Below, piece by piece: positions 58,953 to 64,000 of a stretch of DNA of 64,000 bases (positions are counted from its first letter, which is position 1; each line of letters starts with the position of its first letter). The DNA is from Noviherbaspirillum sp. Root189. Its GTDB lineage: Bacteria; Pseudomonadota; Gammaproteobacteria; Burkholderiales; Burkholderiaceae_D. Both the position numbers and the translations under genes were made by a program. The stretch is from contig NZ_LMHZ01000006.1 of assembly GCF_001428545.1 (NCBI RefSeq), positions 1-64,000 on the forward strand, given 5' to 3'. The notes below the pieces were generated by a model that saw only the letters and a list, made by a program, of their open reading frames with translations, made no database searches and was not told the origin of the DNA.

Positions 58953-60991
58953 CGACATTCAGCTAATAGGGATTTTAGTGTGGAGAGATGGCTCGACCGC
59001 GTATTGCCTGCGGGAGCGCCGTATCTCACAGTTTCATAGAGTTCGAGAAAGCGCGCAAGGGCTAGCTTTGTTTCCGGGCGTAATGGCGACGCTTCCGACG
59101 TCAACCTTGTAGCATAGGCACGCGGTCCTTCATGAAGTTCACGTTGCACACCGTGACGGGCCATGCGTTGACAAAATTGTTGATACAGTGCGTCGAGCGG
59201 ATCACGTTTCTTTTGCTGCAACAGCAGCGGCAAAACTACAACGGCGACCGCAGCAATCACACAAGCCAGCATCACGCTGACCATGGTTTGCCAATCAACG
59301 TCCGGAAAACCAATTGACTCGAAGAATTTCTTTTGCCTTTGTGGCGTGTAATTCAATACCCATTGGTTCCAGGTATTGGTGACTGCTTCCAGGTTCTGGC
59401 GTAAGGATAACCATCGCTGAACGAAGCCATTGCCGGAGGCATCAAGCGAGAAGAGGCCGCCCAGCACGCGGCGGGGAATGACGCTGCCAAGGTTCTTTTC
59501 GACACGATCCGGCGCCACCGCTGCAGTCGGATCCACACGTACCCAGCCGCGCTGGTCCAGCCAGACTTCGGCCCAGGCATGGGCATCCGATTGCCGAACG
59601 GTCATGAAGCCGTCGGCCGGATTGATTTCTCCGCCCTGATAGCCGGTCACTACACGGGCGGGAATGCTGAGCGCACGCATCAGTACGACAAATGCCCCCG
59701 AGTAGTGTTCGCAAAAACCGGCACGGGTATCGAACAGGAATTCGTCGATCACATGACGTCCAAGCGGCGGCGGCTCCAACGTATAACGGAAATTCTGCTC
59801 GCGGAAATTCTTCAGTACCGCATCGACCAGTTCGGCGTTGCTGCGTGCATTCCGGCTGAGCTGTCCCGCATATTCGAGCGTGCGCGGATTGAATCCCGGC
59901 GGTAAATCCAGCCATTGCTGCAGGTAGCCCGGCCTTTCATTGGCTTGCAGACGATAGTCGACATGCGACACAACGTCGTAGCGCAGCCGGTCGGTGATAG
60001 GTTGGGACGCGGACAATTGCAGCTCTTGCGAGAAACCGGCGGAGTTACCCGCAATGTGCGGCAGCCCCTGCGGCACATCCAGCGCAAACAGCCAGCGCCG
60101 GCCATGCGGCTCCAATGTGATCTGGTAATGCAATGGGTCGCCGAGGAAGTCGATCTGCACCATGCGGCGCTGCTGGTGCGGCCGCAACGGCGTCCAGGTC
60201 CGGCCATCGAAATTGCTCAGTACGATGCCGCGCCAGTACCGCTGCGATTTTTCGGGAACGGGTCCTTCAAATTTGGCACGAAAGGCAATCTCCTCTGAAT
60301 TGGCTAACTTGGAAATATTCCCGGGCGACATGGAGTCCGACAGCCCGGTACGGCCGCTGCCCTGGGCGTCACCCGGCATGCCCCAGAGCGGGCCTTCGAT
60401 CCGCGGAAACAGCAGAAACAGGACCAGTGTCACCGGCGCGGCCAACCCCAGGATGGTGGCGCCGACACGCAGGCGCTTGCGCAGCGGCGGCACCACGCCG
60501 GTGTACTGGAAAGAGATTTGTGTCGTAAGCAGGGCAATGACGGCAACGACAGTGGTCAGCGCGGTGCCGATCGATTGCGAGTAAAAGAAACTCGACAGGA
60601 TCAGGAAGAAGCTCAGGAACAGCACGACAAACAAATCGCGCCTGGCATGCATTTCCAGCAGCTTCAGCGTCAGCAGCAGGGTGAGCATCGCAACCCCTGC
60701 ATCGCGTCCGAAGAAGGTCTTGTGCGTCCAGTACACGCCAGCCATGGCCAGCGCGACGACGGGCAACAGCAGCCAGCGTGGCGGCATGCGGTTGCCACGG
60801 AAGGTCAGCCAGCCACGCCAACCCAGCAGCAAGCCGCAGCTGGCAACGATCCACATCGGCAGGTGACTGGCATGCGGCAGGAGCACCAGCGCGCATGCGC
60901 CGAGCAGCAACAAAGTGTCGGCTTTCTCGCGCGTCATGGGCCGCGATTTCAGGCCAGTCAGCGACTGAAAAAATCGCGTCAGGGAGCTCAT
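58949..60991 (-). CDS. TgpA-type membrane transglutaminase (DUF3488, DUF4129)
   Basis: A 680-residue membrane protein. The first 200 residues contain about five or six helices (DUF3488). A large periplasmic transglutaminase domain follows with the catalytic triad visible: Cys in TRAGFCEHYSGAF, His in SDAHAWAEVW and Asp in VRVDPT. A further helix precedes a cytoplasmic DUF4129 tail. The Pseudomonas homologue TgpA is essential; its substrate is unclear. It overlaps the DUF58 gene (four bases) and mltB (four bases). Confidence 0.92.
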   Translation of the reverse strand: MSSLTRFFQSLTGLKSRPMTREKADTLLLLGACALVLLPHASHLPMWIVASCGLLLGWRGWLTFRGNRMPPRWLLLPVVALAMAGVYWTHKTFFGRDAGVAMLTLLLTLKLLEMHARRDLFVVLFLSFFLILSSFFYSQSIGTALTTVVAVIALLTTQISFQYTGVVPPLRKRLRVGATILGLAAPVTLVLFLLFPRIEGPLWGMPGDAQGSGRTGLSDSMSPGNISKLANSEEIAFRAKFEGPVPEKSQRYWRGIVLSNFDGRTWTPLRPHQQRRMVQIDFLGDPLHYQITLEPHGRRWLFALDVPQGLPHIAGNSAGFSQELQLSASQPITDRLRYDVVSHVDYRLQANERPGYLQQWLDLPPGFNPRTLEYAGQLSRNARSNAELVDAVLKNFREQNFRYTLEPPPLGRHVIDEFLFDTRAGFCEHYSGAFVVLMRALSIPARVVTGYQGGEINPADGFMTVRQSDAHAWAEVWLDQRGWVRVDPTAAVAPDRVEKNLGSVIPRRVLGGLFSLDASGNGFVQRWLSLRQNLEAVTNTWNQWVLNYTPQRQKKFFESIGFPDVDWQTMVSVMLACVIAAVAVVVLPLLLQQKKRDPLDALYQQFCQRMARHGVQRELHEGPRAYATRLTSEASPLRPETKLALARFLELYETVRYGAPAGNTRSSHLSTLKSLLAECR

Positions 60992-62028
60992 GCGTTTTTC
61001 CCGTACAAGGCGAGGGCAGTCAGGCAGGCTTCACGGTGGGCCGGCCCGAGCGCCGCGTCCAGTTTCACGTTACCGAGATGGAATGCATAAGCGATGCCGC
61101 GTGCTTCAGCTTCCATCACCCAGCGCGTCATGCGTGACAATTTTTGCTCGGTATCGAGCGCCGGCGGCAGCACCGCAAAATCGATTGCAATTTCAGTCGC
61201 CGCACCGCCTTCGAAATGTTTGGTTACCAGTGTGCCGCCGTGCTCGACGTCGACACGCGCGATCTGGCGCCAGGCGAGGCGCTTGAGAGAATCGCCCGCC
61301 TGGTAGCCGCGGATGCCGGCAAAGTCATCCTGCCCCGCCGTGCCCTGGCCATCGTCCTGTTCGGCTTCAGCCGAGGGCAGCGCCGGCGCGTCATCTTCGG
61401 GGCGAGGATAGACCAGCACCCGGGCGTCCGGCTGCCAGTAGCTCCATGCGCGCAGCAATCCGAGCGGAAAGCGCGTTTGCAGGCGTACGCGCGGCGCCTG
61501 CAGCCATCCGCGTTGCTGCGCCGGTGTCAGCAGCAGGATGCGCTGGGTGGTATTGCCGGCAACGTCGGCGGCTTGCGCAAGGTCGGGCCTGTCGTCAGCC
61601 ACGAAGTCGAGCCAGATCGCATAGCGATCGTACTTGCGGCGGTTAACCAGATGCAGTTCAAATTGCGCCTCTTCGCCGGCAAAGACCGGGTTTGCGCGGC
61701 CGGCGACCAGGTGCAGGTGGGCGAGGTTGCGAAACGTCAGGTGCATGTCGATCAGCGCGCAGCCTCCCAGCAGGAATGTGAAGCCGAAACCAAGGCTGAG
61801 GTTATAGTTGATCGATCCAATGAACAGCGCCATCAGCATCACGCAAAACAGGATGCCGGGATGCGTCGGTACGATGAACACGCGGCGCTGGTGCAGGAAA
61901 ACTTCACCCGGTTCGGCGCCGCGATGCCGGTACAGCCACTTGCTCAGCCGGCTGCGGATGCTGTGCTCGAAGCGGGCATACAGCGACAGGCGCCGCTTGA
62001 CAGTCTGTTTGTTCGCCTGATCGTTCAC
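60988..62028 (-). CDS. DUF58 domain protein
   Basis: A 346-residue protein with two membrane helices (GILFCVMLMALFIGSI and LGFGFTFLLGGCALIDM) and a C-terminal DUF58 domain, seen by DDFAGIRGYQAGDSLKRLAW and KHFEGG. DUF58 proteins are moxR partners and may have a von Willebrand-like fold. The start is GTG at 62028, overlapping the moxR stop as GTGA; no ATG suits better. It overlaps tgpA by four bases (ATGA). Confidence 0.9.
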   Translation of the reverse strand: MNDQANKQTVKRRLSLYARFEHSIRSRLSKWLYRHRGAEPGEVFLHQRRVFIVPTHPGILFCVMLMALFIGSINYNLSLGFGFTFLLGGCALIDMHLTFRNLAHLHLVAGRANPVFAGEEAQFELHLVNRRKYDRYAIWLDFVADDRPDLAQAADVAGNTTQRILLLTPAQQRGWLQAPRVRLQTRFPLGLLRAWSYWQPDARVLVYPRPEDDAPALPSAEAEQDDGQGTAGQDDFAGIRGYQAGDSLKRLAWRQIARVDVEHGGTLVTKHFEGGAATEIAIDFAVLPPALDTEQKLSRMTRWVMEAEARGIAYAFHLGNVKLDAALGPAHREACLTALALYGKNA

Positions 62029-62945
62029 ACTGGTACGGATTTCATCAGTTGCAGTACGAGGTCGCGGCTGCCGAGCGCCGAACTGCCGGCCGACTTGAGC
62101 GGACGCAGGCGGTGTGCGGCGACCGGCACCAGCACAGCCTGTACGTCTTCGGGAATTGCATGGTTGCGGCCTTCCATCGCAGCCCAGGCGCGTGCTGCCT
62201 GCAGCAGCGCAATCGATGCACGCGGACTCAGGCCTTCTGCAAACAGGCCGCTCTGGCGCGATGCCTGCGCCAGGGCCTGGATATAGTCGACCAAAGCCGG
62301 CGATACATGCACTTCGCGCAATGCGGCTTGAGCGGCAATCAGTTCCTCCGGATGCATCGCGGTAGGCAGGGTTTTCAGCATGGCACGGCGGTCGTCGCCC
62401 ATCAGCAGCGCGCGCTCGGCGGCAGCGTCGGGATAGCCAAGCGACAGGCACATCAGAAAGCGGTCCAGTTGTGATTCGGGCAACTGGAAAGTGCCAATCT
62501 GATGGCCCGGATTCTGGGTCGCGATGACAAAATAGGGGCGCGGCAGATCACGGGTGATGCCGTCTGCGGTAACCTGCCGTTCTTCCATCGCTTCCAGCAA
62601 CGCGGATTGGGTCTTGGGCGTCGCCCGGTTGATTTCATCGGCCAGCAGCACTTGCGTAAACACCGGGCCGGGGTGAAATACGAAGCCATTCTTTTCGCGA
62701 TTGAAAATCGAAATACCCACCACATCGGCCGGCAACAGGTCGCTCGTGAATTGCAGGCGGTTAAATTTCAGTCCCAGGGAAATGGACAGCGCATGGGCCA
62801 GCGTCGTCTTGCCGACACCGGGTACGTCTTCGATCAACAAATGGCCGCCAGCGAGCAGGCAAACAAGTGACTGGCGGATTTGCTGGTCCTTGCCGACTAC
62901 GATCTGGCTGACTTGTCTGGCGACGGCGTGAAGTTTTGCAAACAT
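62025..62945 (-). CDS. MoxR-family AAA+ ATPase
   Basis: A 306-residue AAA+ ATPase with Walker A LIEDVPGVGKTTLAHAL, Walker B VLLADEINRATPKTQ, sensor 1 IATQNPG and the C-terminal lid. MoxR proteins are thought to be chaperones that activate partners in the same operon. The ATG at 62945 follows GGAAG; the frame runs upstream without a start signal. It is the first gene of moxR-DUF58-tgpA-mltB. Confidence 0.95.
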   Translation of the reverse strand: MFAKLHAVARQVSQIVVGKDQQIRQSLVCLLAGGHLLIEDVPGVGKTTLAHALSISLGLKFNRLQFTSDLLPADVVGISIFNREKNGFVFHPGPVFTQVLLADEINRATPKTQSALLEAMEERQVTADGITRDLPRPYFVIATQNPGHQIGTFQLPESQLDRFLMCLSLGYPDAAAERALLMGDDRRAMLKTLPTAMHPEELIAAQAALREVHVSPALVDYIQALAQASRQSGLFAEGLSPRASIALLQAARAWAAMEGRNHAIPEDVQAVLVPVAAHRLRPLKSAGSSALGSRDLVLQLMKSVPV

Positions 62946-63190
62946 GGGCTTCCGAGTGATGAGATATGCTGGACCTGGGTTAAAAACAATATTCCGTTGT
63001 TCTATGCACCCCGGTTGACGGGGATTGCATGGCTGGCTATCCGGTTTGTCAACAAAGGGACGGTTACGAGCCTTTTTCTTGGTTACACTAGCAATACTGA
63101 ATACAGGCTTGTGTCGATCCAGCATATTGATATCGACAAAACCAGCTCAAGATTCTATTCGAGAACTGCTGCAACCGTTACCCTGCCGAC

Positions 63191-64000
63191 ATGACGACCG
63201 CGATTTATTCCCATCCCGACTGTAAACGCCACGAAATGGGGGACTGGCATCCCGAATCGCCCGCGCGACTGCAGGCCATTGAAGACCAGCTTATTGCCAG
63301 CCGTATTGATGGACTGCTCGAGTACCGGGAGGCGCCAGCGGTCGATGTCGAGGAAATCCGGCGGGTGCATACCGATGGGGCGATTCAGCGCGTAAAGGAA
63401 AACGTCAGTGCGCTGGCGGCGTCGGGATCGGATTACTACCCGCTGGATGCCGATACCATGCTCAACCTCCACAGCTGGGATGCGGCTTTGCGTGCAGCGG
63501 GAGCTGCCGTTGCTGCAACCGATGCCGTGATCGATGGCGAAATCGAAAACGCTTTCTGCGCGATCCGCCCGCCGGGTCACCATGCGCGCCCGAGCGAGTC
63601 GATGGGTTTTTGCCTGTTCGGCAATGTCGCCATCGCGGCCAAGCACGCGCTCGATGTGCGTGGCCTCCAGCGCGTCGCCATTGTCGACTTCGACGTTCAT
63701 CACGGAAATGGGACGGAGGAAGCCTTTCTCAATGATCCGCGGGTCATGATGGTCAGCTTCTTCCAGCATCCGTTCTATCCCTACAGTGCGGTCCTGGATT
63801 CGGTGCCCCATATGGTCAATCTGCCGGTGCCCGCCTACACCAAGGGCGATGAAGTGCGCCGCCTGGTGCTGGAGCGCTGGCTGCCTGCGCTGAATGCACA
63901 TAAGCCGGAAATGATTTTTATCTCCGCGGGTTTCGATGCTCACCGGGAAGACGACCTCGGCCAGATGGGTTTGGTTGAGGCCGATTACGCATGGATTACA
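63191..64000 (+). CDS. Histone deacetylase family protein, 3' end beyond window
   Basis: The first 270 residues of a class II HDAC-like amidohydrolase (AcuC/AphA superfamily), with no stop before the window end. It has WHPESPARLQAIE, CAIRPPGHHARP and VDFDVHHGNGTEEAF, which provide the zinc ligands and the His-Asp pairs, and ISAGFDAHREDDLG near the edge. Substrates of bacterial members are acetylated small molecules or proteins; which applies here is unknown. No strong ribosome binding site precedes the ATG at 63191. It is divergent from moxR. Confidence 0.92.
   Translation, partial: MTTAIYSHPDCKRHEMGDWHPESPARLQAIEDQLIASRIDGLLEYREAPAVDVEEIRRVHTDGAIQRVKENVSALAASGSDYYPLDADTMLNLHSWDAALRAAGAAVAATDAVIDGEIENAFCAIRPPGHHARPSESMGFCLFGNVAIAAKHALDVRGLQRVAIVDFDVHHGNGTEEAFLNDPRVMMVSFFQHPFYPYSAVLDSVPHMVNLPVPAYTKGDEVRRLVLERWLPALNAHKPEMIFISAGFDAHREDDLGQMGLVEADYAWIT

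Noticed and set aside
62029-62451. N-terminal extension of the DUF58 gene through moxR
   Set aside because: The extra 141 residues are a frame-shifted reading of moxR; the GTG overlapping the moxR stop is the natural coupled start.

Overview
The window is a 64 kb stretch of a betaproteobacterial chromosome, most likely Burkholderiales and probably Oxalobacteraceae (Herminiimonas, Janthinobacterium or Collimonas-like). This rests on protein character, the gene order gyrA-serC-pheA-hisC-tyrA-aroA-cmk-rpsA-ihfB-lapA-lapB, a two-OmpA locus, and a tmRNA whose tag reads ANDESYALAA. The family assignment is inference; no rRNA or tRNA gene is present to settle it.

Positions 1-10.4 kb hold core metabolism. 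A zinc-finger protein and ilvE are read leftward, divergent from an azlCD branched-chain amino-acid exporter. Then come pgk, pyk and fba of lower glycolysis, and purC-purE-purK followed by the tRNA t6A enzyme Sua5/TsaC. Positions 10.5-18 kb encode a membrane-anchored alpha-2-macroglobulin and its usual partner PBP1C. Positions 18-28.3 kb are a mosaic of single genes: flavin reductase, HTH regulator, msrA, cfa, pdxH, an MFS transporter, tcdA, thpR and a large GGDEF-EAL sensor.

Positions 28.3-34.8 kb form the accessory, decaying part of the window. It holds small proteins of unknown function, a clearly wrecked CYP152-type cytochrome P450 (nonsense codon, internal deletion, frameshift, lost 3' end), a nucleotidyltransferase-like gene divergent from a calcineurin-type phosphoesterase, a receiver-like protein without its phosphorylation residues, and a GGEEF half-domain. 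This region ends exactly at the 3' end of ssrA, a common island integration site, although no integrase or att duplication is visible.

From 34.8 kb rightward the chromosome is conserved again: ssrA, a MupP/Gph-type phosphatase, ubiG, two ompA-like genes, then a long rightward run (gyrA, aromatic amino-acid biosynthesis, cmk, rpsA, ihfB, lapAB, ugd, hldA) and comEA and cysM. The last part carries a small HTH protein, a DUF1415 protein, yaeQ, a tightly coupled leftward operon moxR-DUF58-tgpA-mltB, and a histone-deacetylase-family gene cut by the window end.

No complete new system was found. The best second-look items are the P450 pseudogene, two different long palindromic (MITE/REP-like) elements, the ssrA-adjacent decaying block with its nucleotidyltransferase/phosphoesterase pair, Gln at GyrA position 83, and the probable MupP identity of the phosphatase beside ubiG.
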